Of a stretch of DNA of 64,000 nt, positions 51,401 through 60,900 are shown piece after piece. Source of the stretch: Lottia gigantea (lineage: Eukaryota > Mollusca > Gastropoda > Lottiidae); contig NW_008707225.1 in NCBI RefSeq assembly GCF_000327385.1, positions 1,875,003 through 1,939,002 of the forward strand, in the 5' to 3' direction. Under the pieces are notes generated by a model. The model worked only from the letters and a program-made list of their open reading frames with translations. It made no database searches and was not told the DNA's origin. Numbering within the stretch: position 1 is the stretch's first letter; the number at the start of each line of letters is the position of its first letter. Position numbers and translations under genes: made by a program.

Positions 51401-51454
51401 TAGGACGACTACGGCTAAAATAGTTCTATATTTCCATATTATTAGATTAATCAT
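18198..51454 (-). CDS. PCSK2: Neuroendocrine convertase 2 (PC2), complete, 13 exons
   Basis: PC2 is a calcium-dependent kexin-type serine protease of secretory granules; it cleaves prohormones and neuropeptide precursors after paired basic residues. Thirteen exons on the minus strand join in phase to 2,004 bases (667 residues). The protein has a signal peptide (about 1-28), a prodomain with RRKR (85-88) and RSKR (113-116), then the catalytic domain. That domain has Asp201 (IMDDG), His242 (SHGTRCAG), Ser418 (SGTSAAAPE) and the PC2-specific Asp344 (WASGDGG) where other convertases have Asn. A P domain and a short tail follow. [25 protein letters not shown] and WPFMTTHTW are strongly PC2-like. 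Length fits the family. Intron 1 is about 14 kb. Orthology is with insect amontillado and vertebrate PCSK2; its usual partner 7B2 is not in the window. The gene looks intact. Confidence 0.96.
18916..19080 (-). CDS. PCSK2: PC2 exon 12: P domain
   Basis: It encodes [35 protein letters not shown] and TSPMN. Where vertebrate PC2 reads RRGDL, this reads FRGCV, so the RGD motif is absent. Confidence 0.93.
19360..19593 (-). CDS. PCSK2: PC2 exon 11: end of catalytic domain
   Basis: It encodes [32 protein letters not shown] and PERFHC, leading into the P domain. Confidence 0.96.
20085..20185 (-). CDS. PCSK2: PC2 exon 10: catalytic Ser
   Basis: It encodes [20 protein letters not shown] and [13 protein letters not shown]. 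The active Ser is in SGTSAAAPE; an NCT sequon lies just before it. Confidence 0.96.
21170..21660. repeat. 59-bp tandem repeat in PC2 intron 9
   Basis: Seven or so imperfect copies of a unit contain CAACAACTCTTGAACAACAC, TCCTAAAAACATCCGAGTT and AAATATTAATACCAG. The last copies are shortened. The array lies between PC2 exons 9 and 10. The remainder of this intron shows nothing recognisable. Confidence 0.9.
22597..22812 (-). CDS. PCSK2: PC2 exon 9: oxyanion Asp
   Basis: Its 72 codons include [20 protein letters not shown]. The Asp after SG marks PC2, since the other convertases have Asn. [12 protein letters not shown] follows. Confidence 0.96.
22915..22985. repeat. Simple repeat of TAATG / ATGTT type
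   Basis: Runs of TAATG pentamers shift into ATGTT pentamers just outside PC2 exon 9. Confidence 0.8.
24317..24492 (-). CDS. PCSK2: PC2 exon 8
   Basis: It encodes [20 protein letters not shown], then [20 protein letters not shown] and [13 protein letters not shown], part of the substrate-binding region of the catalytic domain. Confidence 0.97.
25405..25855. repeat. 33-bp minisatellite in PC2 intron 7
   Basis: Fourteen or so copies of AAATACATCACTGAGTATAC plus AATGATGCATTGG occur, with some 24-base units lacking the GCATTGGAA part. Length divisible by three keeps several frames open on both strands. These are by-products. It lies between PC2 exons 7 and 8. Confidence 0.93.
26746..26834 (-). 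CDS. PCSK2: PC2 exon 7: catalytic His
   Basis: It encodes [17 protein letters not shown] and [13 protein letters not shown], with the charge-relay His. Confidence 0.96.
27147..27223 (-). CDS. PCSK2: PC2 exon 6
   Basis: It encodes [20 protein letters not shown] then DTWFN, almost identical to vertebrate PC2. It ends in phase 2 before the His exon. Confidence 0.95.
27802..27839 (-). CDS. PCSK2: PC2 exon 5: 38-base short exon
   Basis: It encodes [13 protein letters not shown], the segment right after the catalytic Asp. Consensus GCAG acceptor and GTAAGT donor. Confidence 0.93.
27910..28225. repeat. Degenerate repeat of about 22 bp in PC2 intron 4
   Basis: Variants of AGATAATGAGTCAGTATTCAGT recur about a dozen times with substitutions and length changes. 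Confidence 0.8.
28380..29070 (+). mobile_element. Interspersed repeat with four tandem modules of 155-200 bp
   Basis: Each module has GGTCAAGGGCAATAACTCAAAAA, a CGTTCATCGAAAAATC stretch, ACTTGACCAAGATCTCAT, ATCACACCAAATTTCATTAAA and GTGTTCACAAAC. It ends in GGACTGACGGACAGAAGGACAGG and TATATGTAGGGGTATAAAAA. A single inverted module is at 9220-9440. Such sequences recur in mollusc genomes to my knowledge, but the class is unknown to me and no protein is encoded. Confidence 0.75.
29560..29873 (-). mobile_element. TTAA-type MITE, family 1b, decayed
   Basis: It shares GGACGATTGAGTCTACTGT, ACACATGACGTCA, GTGAACATTATTGCTGA and CTCTGTCCCTTTA with the better copy at 44608-44886. The left end is unclear. 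It lies in PC2 intron 3-4 territory, between exons 4 and 5. Confidence 0.65.
30571..30679 (-). CDS. PCSK2: PC2 exon 4: catalytic Asp
   Basis: It encodes [20 protein letters not shown] and then [15 protein letters not shown], with the catalytic Asp. It ends in phase 1. Confidence 0.95.
31796..31894. repeat. Inverted repeat with perfect 15-bp arms
   Basis: AAACATCATCATACA at 31796-31810 is the reverse complement of 31880-31894, with a 69-base spacer. It lies in PC2 intron 3. Confidence 0.75.
36572..36766 (-). CDS. PCSK2: PC2 exon 3: prodomain end and activation site
   Basis: Its 65 codons contain VRSKR|GYKS, the expected autocatalytic cleavage site that frees the mature enzyme, and end in HKEWYL, equal to KQWYL in vertebrate PC2. 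Confidence 0.92.
36986..37090 (-). CDS. PCSK2: PC2 exon 2: prodomain with first cleavage site
   Basis: Its 35 codons include LFHFKHKG, which aligns with the prodomain of known PC2, then YRRKRS, the internal basic site. Phase 0 at both ends. Confidence 0.9.
37091..51256 (-). other. PCSK2: PC2 intron 1, about 14.2 kb
   Basis: Apart from the MITE at 44608-44886 and a degraded pair of similar blocks (44379-44460 and 45524-45640, sharing ATGTCAGTAGAG and GTCATGTAA/ACGACATCAA), I recognise nothing here. Open frames of 60-110 codons in it have no family resemblance and look like chance. First introns of this size often hold enhancers, but I can point to none. Confidence 0.7.
44608..44886 (-). mobile_element. 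TTAA-flanked MITE, family 1b
   Basis: TTAA lies at 44604-44607 and 44887-44890. The ends are AGGGACAACTGGGGTAT and its partial complement ATGCCCCATCTGTCCCT. The interior is related to 60956-61312 in reverse orientation (CTTTCAAATCCA and GTTCACGGCT blocks). No coding capacity. It is in PC2 intron 1. Confidence 0.8.
51257..51454 (-). CDS. PCSK2: PC2 exon 1: signal peptide and prodomain start
   Basis: This exon has 66 codons beginning at the ATG. A hydrophobic stretch ([13 protein letters not shown]) follows a short basic segment, typical of a signal peptide. [12 protein letters not shown] matches the start of the PC2 prodomain. The donor is CCG|GTAAGT. Confidence 0.92.
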
Positions 51455-54400
51455 CTCAATTTGAGAGATTAAACAAGTTGAAATTTATCTTGGTTCCTGA
51501 ACACGTTTCAAATTCCTTATTTTTTATCTTCTTTTTTAGGTTACTTGCTTCAGTCCTTATTGAAAATATAACGAACCAAATCTATCCCAGAAGCCAACTG
51601 CTCATCAAATATTCCAACACTGTCCAAAGGTTCTATAGATTTATTTCATGTCAAACACTGATCATGTGACCATTGACGTCACTAGGAAATAGAAAAATCG
51701 ATTCTGGTAATGGCAACAAGAATGACGGAGTACTGGAAGTCTCTTGTAGGTTAGCTAGCAGTAACAACGCTTGCCAATCAATAACAGTATCGAGAGAAAT
51801 TGCCTGCTGCGTTATATAGTCAACCATTCCATTTAGTGGTCGAAAGCTTGAAGCTCTTTTAGAAAATACTTGAATGTTTGTGACACAGTTCTTGGTATGG
51901 TGGAAGGTGTTGATTAGAAGACAGTTGTACAAAAGAGAAATAAATCCATTTATTGACTAACAGTTGACCCATGCCTCGTTAGTTTACTTAATTTAATTAA
52001 TCTATTGTCAACAGAAAACCTCTCCATATGGAAAGACCGTTCAAGGTGCATTAGGCGAGTGAATAACTTATCGATACGTTAAATTAAAGTAAGGTTTAGA
52101 TGATTAAGAGCTAAGAAGAAGATTGATCAGAATTAACACATTTCAAACAAAGTTGTTAACCGATTATGACATTATTGGTTTCTGAGACTAAAATGAATTT
52201 TCACCGTGTAACCGAATTAGCAGTCTATTTTCATTAACAATATTTTAGTAAGAAAGTCTTCAAACTGTTAAGTAGAACTTATATGATATATTTCTCTGAC
52301 ATTAATTAGCTGCTGATTTTTCTGTTGATCACACATCATATAGCCTAACTCTGGACTATTGTAAAAAAAAAATACGACGAAAGAAATTCTTTCCAGCATA
52401 AAAATTTATGAATTTAAAAGTGTGATTCTGATTAAAATATTTCATTGAGTTCAGTCCAACTTTGACACATGTCGTCAAAAATTCTGATAACCTTAAGTGA
52501 TACATAGTTTCATATCCAGTTCTTTTAAAAGAGGTATTTCGTGATTAAAATTAAATTTCATTTAATGTATGTTAAAAATGATGCAGTGTTGTCTCCCTTC
52601 ATAGTGATCTAATAGTAAAAAACTTAATTCCGTTTCGGATTGAACATATCCTTGCAGCATCTTATGAGTTCACTTACATGACATGACATAAAATACAATA
52701 TCTATAGTATCTTTTCGTTGTCTTATCTGTACTATTTTCTAAGCCAAATCTGTAAGCAAACTCCTGCATAATCCTTTTCCTTGAAACAGTTTCTGCTTGC
52801 GATCAATGAAGTGGGATAAATATTGAGGCTTCGCAGATCGTGACAAGTTAAATCCTCGAAATAGAATTGTCTGACTAAAATGGAACTGGATGACAGACAG
52901 AGAAGACCATTATTTCTATTTATGTCGAAGATTGCAGAAGGTTTCTTTTGGAAATAGATGGATATGAACATTTTTCAACTTTCAAAATACATTTTCACTA
53001 CAAGATTCACGTGTGTCGAACAGATCTGGTTGCATTTGATGCATCAAGGTCAATAACCTTTGAATAAAGGTGTAGGATCTAGCAGTCTCGAGTATAAAAA
53101 ATATTTAGGAAAACATTCTATCATATTAAAAAAAAATTCTCTCTCTTTTTTTTCTTTTTCTTCTATAGAAAACTCCATAGGGGCACCTCTTTTCTGCAGA
53201 ATTATAAAAATCATGATCGGAAATTCGGAAACAAAACAAAGGACTATCTATACTTACTTAGGTAACCCATTTTTCTGAATCGACTTATTTTTATTTTCTT
53301 TGTATCTTTTTTTTTTATACCTTATGTTTAAATGTTTGGTAAACTGGACTTGTTAACTATAAGTCAAATGAATTGGATCATATATATGATATATTCACTC
53401 AGGGTTACTTTCGACATGTCGACGTTAATCAAAATGAGCTAGAACTGCAACTTTTGCTTACAATTAACTTTCGGTGAGTTTTTTTAAGAGCACTGACTAG
53501 AAAATTTCACGACAAAAAGATGTTAAAAACTAACCTGGAGTCATCTTTTTGACGATCTGCTCAAGTAATGGGAGATAATACAGCTATTTCACAATTTTCT
53601 TATTCTAGGATCAAAGAATTAAAGATGTTAAACGGGCTGCTTTATCTTAATAAAAAAAAGATATCTAAGCATTTGAGTATTGTTTAAATACTTGTTTGCT
53701 AAGCATACAATGGTGTAACCTATATATTCGTGCATAAAAGGATTCAACGCCGAATTTCGTGAAAATTAAAAAACGCTATTTTCTTTTTATGTCTTAGTTG
53801 TTTCCTTAGATATTCAAACAAATAATAAAAATTGTTTTGTTCGGTTTTATTTATGACTTTTCACTTCGACCCGTACTTCATGAGTAATCAACTCGACAAC
53901 GGCTGCAAAATGCGTCTCCTATTTTCGTGTATAATGTTTGATCTATAAATAAGTCGAGATAAACCCGTTGTATGGATACCCAGTGGTATAATGAACTTCT
54001 AGTATTTATCTTAAATAATAATTCATTATAACTAATGACAATTCCTTCAAAGAACATTGATTTAAAAAAAAAAATAGTGACTCACAAAATAAGATAAGTA
54101 AAACGTAAGTGATTTATTGCTAAAAGTCATTGAAACTACATAAGAATTGTGTTCCACATAATTTTTCTGCCGACACGGGAATCCGCTAGTTTGTCACGTG
54201 ACTTCGTTCACTGGAAATGTTCTAGCAGACGACACATGGAATTCCGATTACAGCTTGGGATTATAAAGGAAATTCGGCCGATAAAAAAATATGATATTTG
54301 GTAATAACCGAAATCCGCCATTTTGTATATGTTAGAAATAAATAATAGATTTGACGTGGCTATGAAACGAGAAAAAAAATTCTGCTAGTTGACATTGTAG

Positions 54401-57400
54401 GCTTACAGACAACTCATGTAAAATATAGCTATATGATCAAATCATTCTTTTTTTCTGGAATTTATATGTATATTTCAATCGATTTTAATGAAATTTTGAA
54501 TGTGTATAGATACCTAAAATAACTAGTCCTATCAAGTTCGAATCTAAACGCTTTCAAGCTATTAACCCTTGTAATCCCGTTTATTAAAATGTGATTCAGA
54601 CTCATTTTGGTAGCTATGAGATCAAATGAAGATTGCGACCAGTTCGAATTTTACTCCTATTCATCTTGAAAAGTGAAATGTGACAGTTCTTTAAGTTTTC
54701 AATCGATTATCATCGATTAAATGAGAAAACTGCAAGACGAAATGGGCGTTTCTGGACGTGATCCAATTTCATCTAGCAATTTTTGTTTTATGAATCTTTT
54801 ATCGATGGTAAGGCATCTGTTAAATAGGCCAAGGTCTAAATTTCACAAACATCGCTCGGTGGCGTCCTATGATTACATACACCTTTATCTTTTTTAATGA
54901 CTAGATTTCAAAATGAGGTCTATATGGCTTCTCTTACTTTATGAATAAAAAAAGATCTAAATATGAATAGGTCAGGTCAATATAAGAAATCAAAACCCAC
55001 AATAATGATTAAAATTGGTTGAACATATCGCTCTGACAATCATCTATCAATAAACGTGTTCAATTGAGCGCAGAGTTTTGCGTTAAAGGGGGTCATTTTG
55101 AGATTTAGTCTATCCATCTAAATAAAGGGACATAATTCATAGAAAACAATCGGTACACTTCCCTCCTGCCCTCAATTATAAACTATATTTCATAGATCTG
55201 ATGCCTTAAAAACTATGAAGTTTGAAATAAAAGAAGAGGTGCTATGACTAATCTATCTCTAGATTAGGTAAGTGTTCTTTATCATTATCAAGACAATTGT
55301 AACAAAAGTATACAAATTTGAAACACAAGATTCAAGCACGGTGAGTCTGAACTACCGACCTGAACAGCTGTTCCATCTGCAAAATGGTAAATTGAACATA
55401 AAATATTTATTACATTTATATTTCGCTCTAAAAAACCTAAAAGTTGAAAAGTTATGATAAAGTTGAACAATAAAAGATATGGTATATTACAAATTAAGTT
55501 TGTCATAAAGTGGATGTTGTGTAGGCTAGATGTAAAATTTCATCCTGAACTGAACTTAAGGATAATTGGGTTGGGTGATTTATGATGAATAGGCTACTCA
55601 ATCCCTTCTTGAAATTTGAATTGCAAAGAGATAATAATTACAGAGTTCAAATTTCCTTATAATGGAAAATCTGTTTGACTGTTCGTACCTTAAGTGGCTT
55701 ATTTTTGGTGGGTGCTAAAATCGCATTAGATGCATTCCCCGAGTTTCTAGATAAAAAAGTTTCTATGGCCAGTGATGGAAAAGGATATAGTACTAAGGGT
55801 TTTATAGTTTTAATACTTGACAGTTATCCATCTATCATTTAGAAAGCATATTTGCTCAGTTTACTGAGTATATCTCAAGTCTGGCAGTTGTAAATGTAGT
55901 AAACCATTTGTATTAGATCGTTTTCCAGAGACTGCCATAGTAAATTGAGGTTGTTTATTCCTAGACAAGTAGGGAATAAGTGTGTTGTATGTTATTAAAT
56001 ACATGTTATAATGTAATATACTACTAAACCACTATTATCTTTTGTTTTCTTCAAAATAAGTGCCCAAATGTATATAAATAGTTTCCCCTTAAATATTTTA
56101 TGTTTATACATGTACCAGAGGGCAAAGGGGGAAACATATCAAAAGTAGCTTTAGAAAATCTGTTTGTGTGCAGTGGAAATTTTATTTGTATTTGTTGATA
56201 TAGTGTATATAATTCTCTTTTCACTATGTATTTGGGAAAAGTGTGGATCATTTTTTTTTCTCTTCAATGCAGAAAATCCATTTTTATTAAGCTATTGAAA
56301 GTTTCCAGATATGAATAATTGAATATGTAGAATGACACAGCAAAATCTTAAACTTTCTGCTTGACTGATCCCAACTGTCCACTTTCTCTTTATTTTCAAA
56401 TATTAATATTATTGGGCAATTAACTGAAATATGGGTCACACTACAGGTTTAGAAACAGATCTATAAAAATATTTTCCAAGTTAACAACATTGATTTATTA
56501 TAGTTTGAGATACAGGCGATCAATTTATGATTGAGGGTTTGTATAATAGAACTCTTCATTGGTTCTTATTATATAGCTGTTCTTATATTTCATTGTCTAA
56601 TTATTGGATATTGGAAGAAGTAGGCCTACTTATTTCAACTGTCTAGTTTTGTGTATTTTCTTGATTGGATATAATCTTATAGTAAATATAATGTAAGGTA
56701 TAATTTATATGAAATTTAGTTTTATTCATCTGAATGTGGTCATATGTTATCAGTACTTCAAATTTTATTCCAGTTTTAATTCCTATCCTTAGGTCTCGTC
56801 TTGTTAAAGGGATTGTTTATGTTTTTTAAACTTTTTATGTGTATGACAGTTACTGATAGCATCCATTTGCACCATTCCAATTTTTAGTCTGATGTTTGTG
56901 GTTCCTGCAATTCTACTAAAACTAAGCATTTTATGACACCATAATCGCAAAAGCTACTATTGATATACTAGGACCTTTGCTAAAATATCTTGTTTTAATA
57001 GAATTACAAGAACAACCTTTAAAGGTTTCCCATAAGTTGCCTCTGAATCAATCTCATAAGAGCATAGATGTTGTAATGTTGTAAAGTGACAAAATACCTG
57101 TCAAATATTAAGTGATAGCTAAAAATGTAATTACTATGTGTGACATATATTAGGGTAGATTGTCTCATGAACATGATATACTTATACTTTTACATTACAT
57201 AATTATATGATTCCTTTTAAAATATATTTTACTGACATGAGAGCTAGTGTTATTTCTCAATATCTTTATAAAATGTATTCAATAATGTTACTTTGTTCAG
57301 AGCTCTCTTCTCACACTAAGTGAGATAACTCACTATAACCTTAAAAATTTTTCATTTCTAAAAAAATAGTCCCCTAAATGTCATGAAAAAGAAAGTCTCT

Positions 57401-57871
57401 CAGCTGTCATTTGAATAATAATTAAAATTTCTATGGAATATGAAATTAAATTTCAAAAAAAAGTGTCACATGAACTGACCCTAAGTGAATATTCTATCAA
57501 ATAATTACGTAAGCCATACCTAAGTGATGTCACATAATGTTAATGTCCTACAGTTCCAGGAATATACCGTTGAGATATTGACACATGACTTTCTGGTACT
57601 GTCTTCAAAAGGTAGCCTTAAAGTCGGAATGTAATATTCAGATTATTTACCATCTGGTGAAATATTGCAGATAGAAAATTACATTAAAATATATGGAAAT
57701 TAGATAGGTAATAATCTTAGAAAATATTTAACTAGAGCTTGAGTCATGTTGTTTCTTCATCACTCTACAATTGTATTGAACACTAGTTTAACAGTGAAAA
57801 TATTTTAGTATTGTAGGTAATAATCTAATTATGATTTAAAATGTGTTATTTAATATTAATTTTTATTCCAG
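51455..57871. other. Divergent spacer between PC2 and the TTLL gene
   Basis: The promoters and any untranslated first exons of both genes should lie in this 6.4-kb stretch. I cannot pinpoint them: the DNA is AT-rich and TATA-like strings are everywhere. One interspersed repeat (56808-57016) is visible. No open frame here resembles a known protein. Confidence 0.6.
56808..57016 (+). mobile_element. Short interspersed element, family 2 (second copy)
   Basis: The left end is TTAA (56804-56807) then AGGGATTGTTTATG. The interior aligns with 2780-3064 through a Gln-free stretch with CCTGCAATTCTACTAAAACTAAG. The right end is uncertain. Confidence 0.55.
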
Positions 57872-57929
57872 GACAGATGTAAAGACCTATTGTAATGGTA
57901 ACATGGATTACAAAATATTAAGTTCTCAG
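57872..57929 (+). CDS. TTLL15: TTLL first visible exon, with start codon and minimal uORF
   Basis: It follows a TTTATTCCAG acceptor, so at least one untranslated exon lies upstream. ATG-TAA occurs six bases into the exon. A second short frame beginning ATGGTAAC overlaps the main ATG at 57903. The nine codons MDYKILSSQ join in phase 0 with the membrane-span exon. The start is inferred from frame continuity. Confidence 0.65.
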
Positions 57930-60900
57930 GTTTGTTTCTTACTTCTTATTATTTTAAAGGGGCAGTATGCAAACTTCTTACTGTTAAACACATTATAAAT
58001 TATATATGAAAATATTTGTACACCAATATAAACCTTGAAATTGATTATGAATATATTGATTGAATAATATAGACCCCATTCATGCTTTGGCCAATGGCCA
58101 TATTAAATCCACAACGAGGCTCATAGCGCAAACATCAAAAAGGTAATGTTTTGTCACTGCATAAAATCACCATCTTAATGTCTATAACGTTAAGTGCATT
58201 TTCCAGCTATGAGTTGTGTTTTTAGTGAAATTACACAGGCTTTAGCTTCCTATGAAGTCACCATCTTTGACATTTGCCGCAAACCTTATTAATTAAATTC
58301 CTATCCTATTGTTTGATATTACAGGGTCGATTTGATCAATATGGTAGAAAACATCATTTGAAGTCTCCCAATAGATTAATGTATATTGTAGTAGCTATTT
58401 TAATATTTGGTTTGTTATTAACTATACTCAATATCTATGAGTTACATCAAATGAAAGAAGCTCATATTAACCATTCCAATCAACTTTTTCCTATTGTTGA
58501 AGGTCAAACAGGAAAATCTGTTGACAAGCGGCCAGTTGTCTGGGTTGAGGGAAAACATGTAAGTATTTTGTATTTTTGATCTAATGCAATCTAATGTTGA
58601 CCTCTTCCAGTTTGGAATATATACATGTTGCTCATTTAACACATTATATGGTAACAGAGTCCTCTCAATATTTGTTTTAATTCAATTATTAGTTAGTAAT
58701 ATCCAACTTCATTCAATACACCTGTTTACTTTATGACTATGACCATAATTATTCATTTGACCAAATGTTAATAATAACTGAGAATGGTAAAGAAAAGCTG
58801 AATTTAAGCTAGCTTAAAAATGTTAAAGGTCGTTTTTATAAAAAAAATTCATATGAGTGTAAAATAAAAAAAAAATGTATTTAGTAGGTATATGTTACCT
58901 TGCCTGACAAGCTATCTAAATGAGATTAAATGAATGGGGTTATACATCCTACTTTTCTACACCATGTGGGCTAATGAAGACAGGACAGGACAGCGGCGTT
59001 AATCTGCTCTTTTAATGATTCCCAGCTTTCGAGGGATCTTTAACATGCACAGTATAGCACACGAGGCCTCGGTTTATTGTCCCATCCAAACTATTAGACG
59101 CTTTTTGCATATCAGCCCCTCTTGCCTGCATCACTGACCGGTGGAAACCTGGTTGAAAAATCCGAAGGTATTATCTCGACCTATGCTAGGATTGAACCCT
59201 GAACCTTCTAACTTACTGATACTAAGACTATTGCATGCTCTAATTTATGTATCAGTGAGTCTTATGCCCGTACTAATATTATTTTGTATGATCTGTTTCA
59301 GCTGGAATCAGGTTATTTACAACATGTTTTTAACGTGTTTGAAAGATTAGGATATGTCAATGGCAGTCCTTTCTCTGATTGGGAAGTTTTATGGTCACAT
59401 GATTATCCGTTTGTTTCTTTATCAAAGCATGTATCAGATCTTAAGCCATATCAAAAGGTAAATGTCTTTGCTTGCAGAGTATAGTTATTGACTGTTATTT
59501 CACAATAATCTTGGAAATAGCTTTCCATTCATCAAAACATTAAAATGGGAATAAATATATTTTCCAATTAAGAATAGAAATAGATTCATTGTTAGATGTT
59601 TTTTAGATGATGATTTGTGCAGATATCTTTCTTCAATAATTTGAAGATAATTTTTTTATTCATATAATTATGATTAGAAATATGTAATTTGAAAGTAACA
59701 CTGAAAACTTTCATATTATAGACTTTTGTTTATTGTAGATTACTCGTGGTTGTTTTTTTAACTTAATACTAACTATGCTAATTTCACCTTATCTTGTATT
59801 GAACATTTATCTCTTTATTTGTGACCTTGGCCAGTGCCAACTTACATAGAAGTTTTTAGGAACTTCTTCACTCTTAACACTGATCAGCGTATAACTATTA
59901 TCATTGAAAATATAGTATATAATTAATTAATGGAAGATAATGATTAACATTAACAGGTCAACCATTTTCCTGGATCAGGCTATATCACAAATAAAGCCAG
60001 TTTAGCTTCAACAAACATGCCTTTTATACCTAAAGCCTTTAAAATGCCTGAAGAAAAAAAGAAATTCCTAGAATATGTAAGTTCATTTAACCCAGACAAA
60101 TCTTTTATTCAAAGTTAAAGATATTTAGGATGATAGTTGATAGAGCTTCATTTTTGCATAGCTCTGCTCAATCTAAATCATGTAGTTTACCTGCGATTAG
60201 ATAAAACAATAATATTTTTTGACAACAAGAATGTTTCTATGATAATATTTGACTTTTATTACAAAACAATTCATCAAATATGACCTCAAGGTTTTTATAT
60301 TAGTTATTTTTATATCTTTAAAAAGTGTCTATATCAATTCTTTTTTTTTACCGATGACAGGTCATCTTTCGGAATTAAAAAAATAAATATATAAGACATG
60401 GCTTTTGAAATATATATGTATATTGTCAGTATCCATCTAAGATTTATTAATGCTGTAAAATTGATGTCCTGTAAAATATATATATGATAATAAAACAATG
60501 GTTAGATTTGAATGCATTTTAAAATTTTAAGAAACAGTTGGAAAGGTTTGAATGTTCATTTCTTCAACATTTGTCCATTTATTAATTATTGCACCAGTTT
60601 CTTTAAATGAATTCAGATTTAATGTATTAATTCGTATAATATTCAATTAAAATATAGGATGTTTTATAAATTTTCAGGTAAATAATCATCAAGATACAAT
60701 GTGGGTGAAGAAAGGCAATCATCATAGAGGTATTGAAATAAAAAGTGTTCAAGGTAATGATTTATCTCATTAATCAATTATAACAATATTCTCTCTGGCA
60801 TACTTACCTTTTAAAAATATCTGATGCCAATGAACTTGTCAATTTGATTTAAAAAGTACCACTCTAAGATTACATCACAAATTTAATGGTAAAAGATCAA

